Position numbers and translations under genes: made by a program | Shown here: positions 1 to 8,449 of the stretch, in pieces | Layout: the number at the start of each line of letters is the position of its first letter | Position numbering within the stretch: the stretch's first letter is position 1 | Source of the DNA: Allosalinactinospora lopnorensis | GTDB lineage: Bacteria; Actinomycetota; Actinomycetes; Streptosporangiales; Streptosporangiaceae | Assembly (NCBI RefSeq): GCF_000981225.1 | Contig: NZ_LAJC01000006.1 | Location: forward strand, 1 to 64,000 | Reading direction: 5' to 3' | Length of the DNA stretch: 64,000 nucleotides | Notes under the pieces: generated by a model | What the model saw: the letters and a program-made list of their open reading frames with translations, nothing else | Databases searched by the model: none | What the model was told of the DNA's origin: nothing

Positions 1-110
1 CCAGCGGTACCGCGGACGCCAAGCAGCGCGCCCTCGAAGCGGCCGGCGTCACCGTCGGCAAGACTCCCAGCGAAGCCGCGCAACTCGTCCGTACCGCACT
101 CAGCGGGTGA
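1..110 (+). CDS. sucD: Succinyl-CoA synthetase alpha subunit, C-terminal end (partial)
   Basis: Only the last 35 codons and the TGA stop are in the window. The frame reads through AKQRALEAAGV and VGKTPSEAAQL to a short tail. This is the usual C-terminal pattern of SucD, where the alpha subunit ends with a helix after the VGKTPSE stretch. SucD forms the CoA-binding, phospho-histidine subunit of the TCA-cycle enzyme that makes ATP or GTP from succinyl-CoA. The gene runs in from the left edge and is followed directly by a strong hairpin. It is probably the end of a sucCD operon, unrelated to the accessory genes to its right. Identification rests on a short stretch only. Confidence 0.8.
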   Translation, partial: SGTADAKQRALEAAGVTVGKTPSEAAQLVRTALSG

Positions 111-150
111 CCCGTGCCGCGTCCCTGAGTGGCCGCGGCCGGTCGTGCGC

Positions 151-189
151 CGTTCATGCCGCCATCGCACGGCGATGGCGGCATGAACG
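151..189 (+). terminator. Hairpin terminator after sucD
   Basis: A perfect 18-bp inverted repeat (151-168 with 172-189) encloses a 3-base loop, 41 bases after the sucD stop. There is no T tract. This form is common for actinobacterial terminators. Confidence 0.8.
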
Positions 190-316
190 CGTTCGGCGGT
201 AATAGGACCGCGGGGGTGTGGTGCGCGCGGGAATCGGGTAGCGGGCGGACTACCGCGCGATGGCGCGGCAAGAGCGTGCGATAGGCGATGCTTATAGCGT
301 TGTCAATAGAAGTGCT

Positions 317-345
317 TTGACTTGCGCACAACGTGCCATAAGGAT
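317..345 (+). promoter_or_regulatory. Candidate sigma-70 type promoter for fdh
   Basis: TTGACT at 317-322 is followed after 16 bases by TAAGGA/T at 339-345. This resembles a -35/-10 pair. It lies about 55 bases before the proposed fdh start, in an AT-richer stretch than its surroundings. The call is by eye. Confidence 0.4.
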
Positions 346-402
346 GGTTTCAGAGCCATTCGGCTTGAACAAAACCGCCTATCGCGGATTGTGGAGTCGG
401 CC

Positions 403-1566
403 ATGTCGAAAATCGTATGTGTCCTCTATGACGATCCCGTCGATGGTTACCCGCCGGCCTACGCCCGAGATGAAATCCCCACCGTGGAAAGGTATCCGGA
501 CGGGCAGACCACACCGAGCCCGAAGGCGATCGATTTCACACCGGGCGAGCTCCTCGGTTGTGTCTCCGGGGAACTGGGGCTGCGGAACTTCCTTGAGTCG
601 CAGGGGAACACCCTGGTGGTGACCTCCGACAAGGAGGGCCCCGACTCGGTACTCGACCGCGAGCTCGAAGACGCCGAAGTGGTGATCTCACAGCCGTTCT
701 GGCCGGCCTATATGACAAGGGAGCGTATTCAAAGGGCGAAGAACCTCAAACTGATCATTACCGCGGGAATCGGTTCGGACCATATTGATCTGGACGCGGC
801 GATCGAGCGCGGAATCACCGTCGCCGAGATCACCTACTCCAACAGCATCAGTGTCGCCGAACACGTCGTGATGATGATCCTGTCCCTGGTCCGCAATTAC
901 CTCCCGTCCCACCAGTGGGTACTGGACGGGGGCTGGAACATCGCCGACTGCGTGAAGCGCTCCTACGACCTTGAGGCCATGCACGTCGGGACGGTCGCCG
1001 CCGGGCGCATCGGGAGTGCCGTGCTGCGCCGGCTCAAGCCGTTCGGCGTGCACCTGCACTACACCGACAAGCACCGGCTGCCCGCGGAGGTCGAGGAGGA
1101 GCTGGGGGTGACCTTCCACCCCACCACGCAGGACATGGTGCCGGTCTGCGACGTGGTGACCATCAACGCGCCGCTGCACCCGGAGACCGAGCACCTGTTC
1201 AACGACGAGCTCATCAACACCATGAAACGCGGCTCGTACATCGTGAACACCGCGCGAGGCAAGATCTGCGACCGGGACGCGATCGTGCGCGCCCTGGAGA
1301 GCGGCCAGCTGGCCGGCTATGCCGGCGACGTGTGGTACCCGCAGCCGGCCCCGCCCGACCACCCGTGGCGCACCATGCCGCACCACGGCATGACTCCGCA
1401 TATCTCGGGTAGCTCGCTGTCCGCCCAGGCGCGCTACGCCGCCGGCACGCGGGAGATCCTGGAGTGCTGGTTCGAGGAGCGCCCGATCAGGGAGGAGTAC
1501 CTCATCGTGCAGGGAGGTGCGCTCGCCGGCGCGGGCGCGCACTCCTACACCGCGGGTGCCAGATAG
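403..1566 (+). CDS. fdh: NAD-dependent formate dehydrogenase
   Basis: This is a cytosolic D-2-hydroxyacid-dehydrogenase-fold enzyme that oxidises formate to CO2 with NAD+. I chose the ATG at 403 (MSKIVCVLYDD), with GGAG just upstream. It gives 387 aa, close to known bacterial formate dehydrogenases; an earlier ATG at 322 adds unrelated residues. Visible motifs are the substrate asparagine in TYSNSISVAEH, the Rossmann glycine motif AAGRIG, the aspartate in YTDKHRLP that favours NAD over NADP, the catalytic Arg in NTARGK (about residue 285), Gln in YPQPAP, and the catalytic His in MTPHISG (about 333). It lies at the edge of a formyl-CoA-producing locus and converges with the lysR gene. It probably removes the formate released by the CoA-transferase and yields NADH. 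Confidence 0.92.
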   Translation: MSKIVCVLYDDPVDGYPPAYARDEIPTVERYPDGQTTPSPKAIDFTPGELLGCVSGELGLRNFLESQGNTLVVTSDKEGPDSVLDRELEDAEVVISQPFWPAYMTRERIQRAKNLKLIITAGIGSDHIDLDAAIERGITVAEITYSNSISVAEHVVMMILSLVRNYLPSHQWVLDGGWNIADCVKRSYDLEAMHVGTVAAGRIGSAVLRRLKPFGVHLHYTDKHRLPAEVEEELGVTFHPTTQDMVPVCDVVTINAPLHPETEHLFNDELINTMKRGSYIVNTARGKICDRDAIVRALESGQLAGYAGDVWYPQPAPPDHPWRTMPHHGMTPHISGSSLSAQARYAAGTREILECWFEERPIREEYLIVQGGALAGAGAHSYTAGAR

Positions 1567-1586
1567 CACACGCCGCCGTACCGTGA

Positions 1587-1623
1587 AGGGCTTCTGCCCG
1601 GCAGTGGGCCGGGCAGAAGCCCT
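1587..1623. terminator. Bidirectional hairpin terminator between fdh and lysR
   Basis: A perfect 16-bp stem (1587-1602 with 1608-1623) has a 5-base loop. It lies between the convergent stop codons of fdh (1566) and lysR (1636), so it can end transcription from both sides. Confidence 0.85.
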
Positions 1624-1635
1624 CTCTCACGGCGC

Positions 1636-2586
1636 TCAGCCGGTGCGGGGCAGCCCGCGCAGCCGCTCGCGGAGCAGACTGTCCAGCCGGCCGGCCATCG
1701 TGAGCTGATCCGCGACCTTCACCAGCGCCCTGCACAGGAGGGACTCCGGCTCGTGGTTCGGGACGAGCAGTCCGACACTTTGGGTGACGTGCGGTTCCAC
1801 CAGCGGCATCACGCGCATGTCCTCCGACACCCGGAAGGTCCGCAGCCATGTGTGCGGCATGATCGTGGCGAACGAGCCGTCCAGCACGTGCGCGTACAGC
1901 GCCGAGATCGAGTTCGTCTCCAGCTCCACGCGCGGCCGCGTATTCACCGACTCGAACGTCCTGTCCAGGAACTGGCGGTTGAGCATGTCCCCGGTCAGCA
2001 GACACAACCGCATTGTCGCCGCCTCCGCCCAGGTCACCGCCTCCTGTGTCCGGGGGGTCGACTCCCATGGGGCGAGGAGGACGTACCGCTCCCGGTACAG
2101 GGGCAGTGCCCGGATCCCGCTGCCGCACGGCGCGTCCAGGTAGGACACCGCCGCATCGATGTCGAACTCGCCGAGGGAACGGCGGATGTCCGTTGACGAC
2201 AGCGACAGCAGAGTGAGCCGCACCTGTGGGTGCTCCTGCTGGAACGGCTGGGTGAGCATGGACAGAGCGGGAAGCGCCGTCGGGATCGCGCCGATGCGCA
2301 GTGTCCCGCTCAGCTCACCGCGCATGGTCTGGAGCTCTTCGGTCAGCGCCTGCCGGTCGGCGAGGATCCGGCGGGCCCACGCCACGAGCTTCTCGCCCTC
2401 CGCGGTGAGTCCTTCGAAACGGTTGGCCCTGCGGACGATCTGGGTGTCGAACTCCGCCTCAAGCCTGCGGATCCCGGCCGACAGCGCGGGCTGGGAGACA
2501 TGGCACGCCTCCGCAGCCCGGCTGAAGTGGCCTTCCTTCGCCAGTGCGACGAGATATTCGAGCTGGCTGAACAGCACGCCGACCAA
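1636..2586 (-). CDS. LysR-family transcriptional regulator
   Basis: The 316-aa protein begins with a typical LysR winged helix-turn-helix (residues about 3-60, with FSRAAEACHVSQPALS and the conserved IRRLE helix). A periplasmic-binding-protein-like effector domain covers the rest (about 90-300). LysR proteins usually sense a small metabolite of the pathway they control. The gene is the last of a minus-strand run reductase, aldehyde dehydrogenase, lysR, with only 30 bases between the aldehyde dehydrogenase stop and this start. It is therefore probably cotranscribed and pathway-specific. The effector cannot be read from the sequence. A clear T-N11-A box was not identified. Confidence 0.9.
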   Translation of the reverse strand: MVGVLFSQLEYLVALAKEGHFSRAAEACHVSQPALSAGIRRLEAEFDTQIVRRANRFEGLTAEGEKLVAWARRILADRQALTEELQTMRGELSGTLRIGAIPTALPALSMLTQPFQQEHPQVRLTLLSLSSTDIRRSLGEFDIDAAVSYLDAPCGSGIRALPLYRERYVLLAPWESTPRTQEAVTWAEAATMRLCLLTGDMLNRQFLDRTFESVNTRPRVELETNSISALYAHVLDGSFATIMPHTWLRTFRVSEDMRVMPLVEPHVTQSVGLLVPNHEPESLLCRALVKVADQLTMAGRLDSLLRERLRGLPRTG

Positions 2587-2616
2587 CCTCCCGTACCCGG
2601 TACCGCGGACCCGGAC

Positions 2617-4158
2617 TCAGGCCTGCGGGTACAGGCTGTACGAGGGGAAGTTCCCGTAGAGCCGTTCTCCGGCCGGTCCCTGCGTGACAGCGTGCACGAG
2701 CAGTTCTCCGCCGACGAAGGCGCCGTGCCACGACGCCCCCTTGCCGCCGAAGAACTCATCGCGGTCCCCGCGGGAACGCGGCCTGTTGATGCCGACCTTG
2801 AACGCCTGGACCTCCGAGGCGAGCCGGGTGGCCATCGTCTGGTCGTCGCACGCCAGCGAGGCCACCAGTGCTCCGTTGCTGGCGTTCATCGCGGCGAGCA
2901 GTTCCGCCTCGGTGTCGACGAGCACGATGGAGTCCACCGGACCGAACGGTTCCGCGTGGTGCAGCGGAGAAGGCGCCGGCGGCTCGAGAATCGCCACGGG
3001 GGCGAAGTACGCCGAGGTCTGCTGTTCCGGGATGAACCGCCCCTCGGCCACATCGCCCTGGTAGAGCGGAACGCCTCCCCGGGCGATCGCGTCGTCCACA
3101 GCGTTCCGCAGTTCCTTGGCCTTCGCGTCGTTGATGAGCGGCCCGAAATCGAGCTTGGGCAGTGGGTCGTCCGCGGACTCCACGGCCAGCGGATGGCCGA
3201 AACTGATCTCGCGGACAACCGGAAGGTAGGTGGCGAGGAACTTGTCGAACAGCGACCGCTGCACGACGTAGCGCGGGTAGGCTGTGCAGCGCTGCTTCGC
3301 GTAGTCGAAGGACTTGCGGATATGTCCGGCCAAGGTGGGCCAGTCGCTGAACTCCCAGACACCCCAGCAGTTCAGCCCCTCCTGCTCCAGCATGTGCCGC
3401 TTGCCGGACTCCAGCACGCTCGCCGCGACCGTGCTTCCGGCACCCCGTCCGCCGACGAAGGACACACACCCGAGCTCCGGTGAGTTCACCAGGGCCGGCG
3501 AGAGCTCGGAGCCGCTTCCGCTGATCAGCGTCAACGGCAGCCCGTGCCGTGCGGCGATCGCGGTGGCCAGCGTCAGGCAGCTCACGCCCCCGTCGGTCGG
3601 CGCCTTCGCGATCACGGCATTGCCGGCCAGCGCCTGCACCAGCATTGCGTGCATCAGCACGCTCATCGGGTAGTTCCAGCTCGCGATGTTGCTCACCGGG
3701 CCCTCCAGAGGCACCCGGCCGTCCATCATCGACTCGATCTCGTCCGCGTACCACCGGACCCCGTCGATGCACCGGTCGACGTCCGAGGTCGCGCTGTGCC
3801 AGGGCTTGCCGATCTCCCAGACCAGCAGGAGCGAGAGCAGGTCCCGGTGTTCGGCCAGTTCGTCGAGGGTCTCGACCACGCGCGTCCTGCGTTCCGCGAC
3901 CGGGACCATGGCCCAGTCGCGGTGCTGCTCAGCGCTGGCACGCACGGCGCGTTCCGCTGTGGCGCTGTTGAGGCGCGGCGGGCCGGCGATAGCGCTCCCG
4001 TCCACCGGCGAGATGGCGGGCTCCGGCGCACCGTCCCGAGTCCAGCCGGCGTTCCAGTAGTTCAGCAGCCTGTCATCGTGGAAGGCTTCGGGCGCGGCGC
4101 GCTGGCAGCGACCGTACACGGCTGCCCATTCGGTTCCCGGCTTGACGTCAAGGGGCAT
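2617..4158 (-). CDS. Aldehyde dehydrogenase family protein
   Basis: The 513-aa protein has the NAD(P)-dependent aldehyde dehydrogenase fold. The N-terminal half carries the Rossmann region with SNIASWNYP and the motif VIAKAP. The general-base glutamate lies in LEQEG (about residue 257), where most family members have LELGG. The nucleophilic cysteine lies in KQRCTAYPR (about residue 290). The C-terminal region includes AEPFGPV. Both catalytic residues are kept, but the surrounding motifs are divergent, so the substrate is uncertain. The gene sits 59 bases after the ketopantoate-reductase-like gene and 30 bases before lysR, in the minus-strand arm of the formyl-CoA locus. By inference it oxidises an aldehyde produced by the neighbouring ThDP lyase. 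A CoA-acylating role cannot be excluded. Confidence 0.85.
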   Translation of the reverse strand: MPLDVKPGTEWAAVYGRCQRAAPEAFHDDRLLNYWNAGWTRDGAPEPAISPVDGSAIAGPPRLNSATAERAVRASAEQHRDWAMVPVAERRTRVVETLDELAEHRDLLSLLLVWEIGKPWHSATSDVDRCIDGVRWYADEIESMMDGRVPLEGPVSNIASWNYPMSVLMHAMLVQALAGNAVIAKAPTDGGVSCLTLATAIAARHGLPLTLISGSGSELSPALVNSPELGCVSFVGGRGAGSTVAASVLESGKRHMLEQEGLNCWGVWEFSDWPTLAGHIRKSFDYAKQRCTAYPRYVVQRSLFDKFLATYLPVVREISFGHPLAVESADDPLPKLDFGPLINDAKAKELRNAVDDAIARGGVPLYQGDVAEGRFIPEQQTSAYFAPVAILEPPAPSPLHHAEPFGPVDSIVLVDTEAELLAAMNASNGALVASLACDDQTMATRLASEVQAFKVGINRPRSRGDRDEFFGGKGASWHGAFVGGELLVHAVTQGPAGERLYGNFPSYSLYPQA

Positions 4159-4217
4159 TGAACAAACCTCCTACTCGGCGAAGTCGCGCCGTACGTGTCC
4201 ACAGCTCTGTGCGTTCC

Positions 4218-5195
4218 TCAGGCGGCGGGCTCGATCTGCGCGTTGAGCAGATCGGCGAGCGCGTGGACCACCCGGAGTGCCGGGATCTCGGTCCCCGTCA
4301 GATCGGCGAGTTCGACGACCGCGCCCAGGATCGCGTCCAGTTCGAGGGGTTTGCCCTTCTCCAGATCCTGCAGGGTCGACGTCTTGTGGTCGCCGGCCCG
4401 TTCGGCGCCGGCCAGCCGGCGCTCGATGGAGACCTCCGGGTGGACACCGAGACTCGCCGCCACCGCGAGGGTTTCGCGCATGCTCTCGATGACCAGTTCC
4501 CGGGTGTTCATGTTCTGGCAGATGCCGATCATCGACGCCCGGGTGAGCGCGCTGATCGGGTTGAAGGCGACATTGCCCATGAGCTTGACCCAGATGTCGT
4601 GGCGCAGGTCCGGTTCGACCGGGCACTTGAGGCCACCTGCGACCATCGCGTCGGCGAACTCGTGGCAGCGTGCGGACTGCGTTCCGTCCGGCTCACCGAT
4701 GGAGAGCCGGGTGCCCTCCAGATGCCGGATCTGTCCCGGAGCCGCTATCTCGGTGGCCGCGTAGACGACGCAGCCGATGGCCCGTTCCACCGGCAGCGCG
4801 GCACTGACCGCGCCGCCCGGGTCGACGGTTTCGATCCGGCGGTCCTTGAACTTGCCGGGTACCCCGTGGAAGTACCACCACGGGATACCGTTCTGCGCGG
4901 CGATGATCGTTGTTTTCTCGTGCAGCATCGGCCGGACCATCGGCCCGGCGGCGGCGTACTGGTTCGCCTTGAAACCTAGGAATATGTGGTCCACCGGCCC
5001 CACCTCGTCGGGTCGGTCGGTGGCGTACGGGTGGGCGACGAAATCGCCGCGAGGGCTGCGAACCTGCACTCCCGATTCGCGAATTGCCTGTAGGTGTGGC
5101 CCGCGTGCGATGAGGTGCACCTCGACCCCTGCGCGCTGAAGGCAGGCACCCACGTATGCGCCGATCGCGCCGGCGCCAAGAACAGCAACTCTCAC
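4218..5195 (-). CDS. Ketopantoate reductase (PanE/ApbA) family oxidoreductase
   Basis: I chose a GTG start at 5195 (VRVAVLGAGAIG), because GGAG sits at a good distance upstream and the Rossmann motif GAGAIG then falls at the very N-terminus. This gives 325 aa, the usual family length; the open frame extends upstream without similarity. The family Lys and Asn appear in KLMGNVAFNPISALT, and the C-terminal helical domain follows. Members reduce 2-keto acids to 2-hydroxy acids with NADPH; 2-dehydropantoate is the classical substrate. Here the gene leads the minus-strand operon with aldehyde dehydrogenase and lysR and is divergent from the ThDP enzyme. It more likely interconverts a 2-keto and 2-hydroxy acid of this pathway than makes pantoate. 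That role is inference. Confidence 0.85.
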   Translation of the reverse strand: MRVAVLGAGAIGAYVGACLQRAGVEVHLIARGPHLQAIRESGVQVRSPRGDFVAHPYATDRPDEVGPVDHIFLGFKANQYAAAGPMVRPMLHEKTTIIAAQNGIPWWYFHGVPGKFKDRRIETVDPGGAVSAALPVERAIGCVVYAATEIAAPGQIRHLEGTRLSIGEPDGTQSARCHEFADAMVAGGLKCPVEPDLRHDIWVKLMGNVAFNPISALTRASMIGICQNMNTRELVIESMRETLAVAASLGVHPEVSIERRLAGAERAGDHKTSTLQDLEKGKPLELDAILGAVVELADLTGTEIPALRVVHALADLLNAQIEPAA

Positions 5196-5217
5196 GATGT
5201 CTCCGTTCTTGCGCTGA

Positions 5218-5240
5218 TGTTGTATGCAGTATACAGTATG
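5218..5240. promoter_or_regulatory. Candidate GntR operator in the divergent promoter region
   Basis: The stretch contains TGTTGTATGCAGTA followed by overlapping copies of the same element (ATACAGTATG). It begins 23 bases upstream of the reductase start. A close copy in inverse orientation lies upstream of gntR at 15843-15857. A FadR-type GntR site is a reasonable reading. No binding data are available. Confidence 0.6.
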
Positions 5241-5403
5241 AAGCGACTCGGTCAACGGGTCGAGGTCCACAGTCGGGAGGGAATACGCCGTGGACATGCC
5301 GGCGCGGAATCGATCGGCGTGCCTGCGGGCGGATTCGGCATCCAGGTCACCGCATAAGCGCTCTGGACAACCAACTCGATTGGAGTCCAGTATTAGCCCA
5401 TAT

Positions 5404-5419
5404 GGTATGCAGTATGCGG
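5404..5419. promoter_or_regulatory. Second operator-like copy before the ThDP enzyme gene
   Basis: GGTATGCAGTATGCGG repeats the TATGCAGTAT core of the 5218-5240 element, 40 bases before the start of the plus-strand operon. Having one copy on each side of the divergent region suggests that both operons are controlled together. Confidence 0.5.
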
Positions 5420-5458
5420 TAGCCGCTAGACGGTAGATGTGAGGAGTTGAGGGCACAA

Positions 5459-7195
5459 ATGGCGCAGCTGGCCAATACCACGCCTGACAGCGCCACCCAG
5501 TCCAGTGCGGCGAAAGAGGTCGGTGACCCCGAGCTCATCTCCGGCGGGCATCTGGTGGCGAAAGCTTTGAAAGCGGAGGGCGTAGAAGTGATCTACACCC
5601 TCTGCGGTGGGCACATCATCGACATCTACGACGGGTGCGTCGATGAGGGCATCGACGTCGTCGATGTCCGGCACGAGCAGGTTGCCGCGCACGCCGCCGA
5701 TGGTTATGCCAGGATCACCGGACGCCCCGGGTGTGCGGTCGTCACCGCGGGTCCCGGGACGACGGACGCCGTGACGGGTGTGGCCAACGCGTTCCGCGCG
5801 GAGAGCCCCATGCTGCTGATCGGCGGGCAGGGCTCGCTTAGCCAGCACAAGATGGGGTCGCTGCAGGACCTGCCGCACGTTGACATGATGACGCCGATCA
5901 CCAAGTTCGCCGCGAGCGTCCCCGCGACCGAACGCGTGGCCGACATCGTGTCGATGGCGTTCCGCGAGGCCCACCATGGTGCACCGGGCCCGTCGTTCCT
6001 GGAGATCCCCCGGGACGTACTGGACGCGAAGGTCCCGGCGGCCAACGCCCGGATCCCCGAGGCGGGGCACTACCGCGCGTCCACGCGCAGCGCGGGCGAC
6101 CCGGAGTCCGTCGAGAAACTGGCCGACCTCGTCGCCAAGGCGGAGAAGCCGTGCATCCTGCTCGGCAGCCAGACCTGGACCTGCCGGGCCACCGAGGACG
6201 CGATCGACTTCGTACGCACGCTCAACGTACCGGCCTACATGAACGGCTCCGGGCGTGGAACGCTTCCGCCCGGCGACCCCCACCACCTGCAGCTGTCCCG
6301 CAGGTACGCGTTCCAGAACGCCGACCTGATCATCGTGGTCGGCACCCCCTTCGACTTCCGGATGGGCTACGGCAAGCGCCTTTCGAAGTCGGCGACGGTG
6401 GTCCAGATCGACCTCGACTACCGGACCGTGGGCCGCAACCGGGACGTCGACCTCGGGATCGTCGGGGACGCGGGGCGGATCCTCTCCGCTGTCACCGAAG
6501 CGAACTCCGGCCGGTCGACCAACCACTCCGCGCAGCGCAAGGCCTGGCTCGAGGAGCTGCGCGCCGTGGAGGACGAGGCGTACCAGAAGCGGCTCCCCCG
6601 CCAGCTTTCCGACGCCTCGCCGATCGACCCCTACCGCCTGGTGCACGAGATCAACGAGTTCCTGACCGAGGACTCGATCTACATCGGCGACGGCGGTGAC
6701 ATCGTCACCTTCTCCGGCCAGGTCGTGCAGCCCAAGGCGCCGGGCCACTGGATGGACCCGGGGCCGCTCGGGACCCTCGGAGTGGGCGTCCCCTTCGTCA
6801 TGGCGGCCAAGCAGGCCCTGCCGGAGAAGGAGGTCGTCTGCCTCTTCGGTGATGGCGCCTTCAGCCTCACCGGCTGGGACTTCGAGACGCTGGTCCGGTT
6901 CGACCTGCCGTTCGTCGGCATCGTCGGCAACAACTCGTCGATGAACCAGATCCGGTACGGCCAGATCGAGAAGTACGGCGCGGACCGCGGACGGGTCGGC
7001 AACACGCTCGGCAACGTCCGCTTCGGCGAGTTCGCCCGCCTGCTCGGCGGTTACGGCGAGGACGTCTCCGACCCGGCGGAGATCCGTCCCGCACTGGAGC
7101 GCGCCCGCGAGTCCGGCAAGCCGTCACTGATCAACGTCTGGGTGGATCCGGAGGTCTACGCGCCCGGGACCATGAACCAGACCATGTACAAGTGA
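5459..7195 (+). CDS. ThDP-dependent lyase/decarboxylase, 2-hydroxyacyl-CoA lyase or oxalyl-CoA decarboxylase type
   Basis: The 578-aa protein has the three-domain acetolactate-synthase-like fold. The cofactor-activating glutamate lies in [15 protein letters not shown] (about residue 72), and the ThDP/Mg motif starts at GDGAFS (about 464) and ends at NN. The ATG at 459 in 5459 is preferred over a TTG at 5447 because TGAGGG lies 5 bases upstream. It is followed 22 bases later by a formyl-CoA transferase, so its product is probably formyl-CoA. It lacks the oxalyl-CoA decarboxylase tail with SGRIKSLN and ends instead in [10 protein letters not shown]. The middle motif [12 protein letters not shown] also differs from that enzyme. 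From memory this resembles the actinobacterial 2-hydroxyacyl-CoA lyases that split 2-hydroxyacyl-CoA into a carbonyl compound and formyl-CoA. An oxalyl-CoA decarboxylase or acetolactate-synthase-like enzyme remains possible. Confidence 0.75.
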   Translation: MAQLANTTPDSATQSSAAKEVGDPELISGGHLVAKALKAEGVEVIYTLCGGHIIDIYDGCVDEGIDVVDVRHEQVAAHAADGYARITGRPGCAVVTAGPGTTDAVTGVANAFRAESPMLLIGGQGSLSQHKMGSLQDLPHVDMMTPITKFAASVPATERVADIVSMAFREAHHGAPGPSFLEIPRDVLDAKVPAANARIPEAGHYRASTRSAGDPESVEKLADLVAKAEKPCILLGSQTWTCRATEDAIDFVRTLNVPAYMNGSGRGTLPPGDPHHLQLSRRYAFQNADLIIVVGTPFDFRMGYGKRLSKSATVVQIDLDYRTVGRNRDVDLGIVGDAGRILSAVTEANSGRSTNHSAQRKAWLEELRAVEDEAYQKRLPRQLSDASPIDPYRLVHEINEFLTEDSIYIGDGGDIVTFSGQVVQPKAPGHWMDPGPLGTLGVGVPFVMAAKQALPEKEVVCLFGDGAFSLTGWDFETLVRFDLPFVGIVGNNSSMNQIRYGQIEKYGADRGRVGNTLGNVRFGEFARLLGGYGEDVSDPAEIRPALERARESGKPSLINVWVDPEVYAPGTMNQTMYK

Positions 7196-7217
7196 CCGCC
7201 CACGAGGGAGAAACAGG

Positions 7218-8447
7218 ATGGGTAAGGCACTCGAAGGTGTCCGCGTCCTCGACATGACCCATGTCCAGTCCGGGCCGTCGTGTACGCAGATCCTGGCGTG
7301 GCTGGGCGCGGATGTGGTCAAGGTCGAGTCCGTGACCGGGGACATCACGCGCAGTCAGCTTCGTGATCTGCCCGATGTGGACAGCCTCTACTTCACGATG
7401 CTGAACTGCAACAAGCGCAGCATCACGCTGAACATGAAAAGTGAACAGGGGAAAGAGCTGTTCACGAAGATGCTCGGGAAGTCCGACATTCTGGTCGAGA
7501 ACTTCGGGCCCGGGGCGGTCGACCGCATGGGCTTCACCTGGGAGCGGCTGCGGGAGATCAATCCCAGGCTGATCTATGCCTCTATCAAGGGGTTCGGTGA
7601 CGGCCCGTACAAGCACTACAAAGCCTACGAGGTCGTCGCCCAGGCCATGGGCGGATCGATGAGCACCACCGGTTTCGAGGAGGGTCCGCCGCTCGCGACC
7701 GGTGCGCAGATCGGCGACTCGGGTACCGGGATCCACACCGTGGCGGGAATCCTCGCCGCGCTGTACCAGCGGGAGCACACGGGCGCCGGCCAGCGGGTCA
7801 CCGTCGCCATGCAGCACTCGGTGCTCAACCTGTGCCGCGTCAAGTTGCGCGACCAGCAGCGCCTCACGCACGGGCCGCTTCGCGAGTACCCGAACGAGGA
7901 GTTCGGTGACGAGGTTCCCCGCTCGGGCAACGCATCCGGTGGCGGGCAGCCGGGCTGGGCGGTCAGGTGCAAGCCGGGCGGGCCCAACGATTACGTCTAC
8001 GTCATCGTGCAGCCGGTCGGTTGGGGCCCGATCGCCAAACTGATCGGCCGCCCGGAGCTCGCGGACGACCCGGAGTGGAGTACGCCGGAGGCGCGGCTCC
8101 CGAAACTGGACAAGATGTTCCAGCTGATCGAGGAATGGTCGATCAACCACGGGAAGTGGGAGGTGCTCGAAAAACTGAACGAGCACAACATCCCGTGCGG
8201 CCCCATCCTCTCCACGAAGGAACTGATCGAGGACGACTCCCTCGTGGACAACGACATGATCGTGGACGTCGACCACCCGAATCGGGGAGCCTTCTCAACG
8301 GTGGGCAATCCGATCAAACTCTCCGACTCCACGGTGGATGTCCACCGTTCACCGCTGCTCGGCGAGCACAACGAGGACGTCTATGTCGGCGAGCTGGGTG
8401 TATCAGCCACCGAGCTCGCTGAGCTCAAAGCGAACGGGGTGATCTGA
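7218..8447 (+). CDS. frc: Formyl-CoA transferase (family III CoA-transferase)
   Basis: The 409-aa protein matches Oxalobacter-type formyl-CoA:oxalate CoA-transferase along its length as I remember that sequence. Shared segments are [41 protein letters not shown], the catalytic aspartate in GDSGTGIH (about residue 167), the glycine loop before GGGQPGW, and IPCGPI. The enzyme forms an interlocked dimer and moves CoA from formyl-CoA to an acceptor acid through an aspartyl-CoA intermediate, releasing formate. The acceptor is oxalate in the classical case. A 2-hydroxy acid would fit if the upstream enzyme is a 2-hydroxyacyl-CoA lyase. The next gene begins 3 bases after the stop, so translation is likely coupled. 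Confidence 0.88.
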   Translation: MGKALEGVRVLDMTHVQSGPSCTQILAWLGADVVKVESVTGDITRSQLRDLPDVDSLYFTMLNCNKRSITLNMKSEQGKELFTKMLGKSDILVENFGPGAVDRMGFTWERLREINPRLIYASIKGFGDGPYKHYKAYEVVAQAMGGSMSTTGFEEGPPLATGAQIGDSGTGIHTVAGILAALYQREHTGAGQRVTVAMQHSVLNLCRVKLRDQQRLTHGPLREYPNEEFGDEVPRSGNASGGGQPGWAVRCKPGGPNDYVYVIVQPVGWGPIAKLIGRPELADDPEWSTPEARLPKLDKMFQLIEEWSINHGKWEVLEKLNEHNIPCGPILSTKELIEDDSLVDNDMIVDVDHPNRGAFSTVGNPIKLSDSTVDVHRSPLLGEHNEDVYVGELGVSATELAELKANGVI

Positions 8448-8449
8448 GT

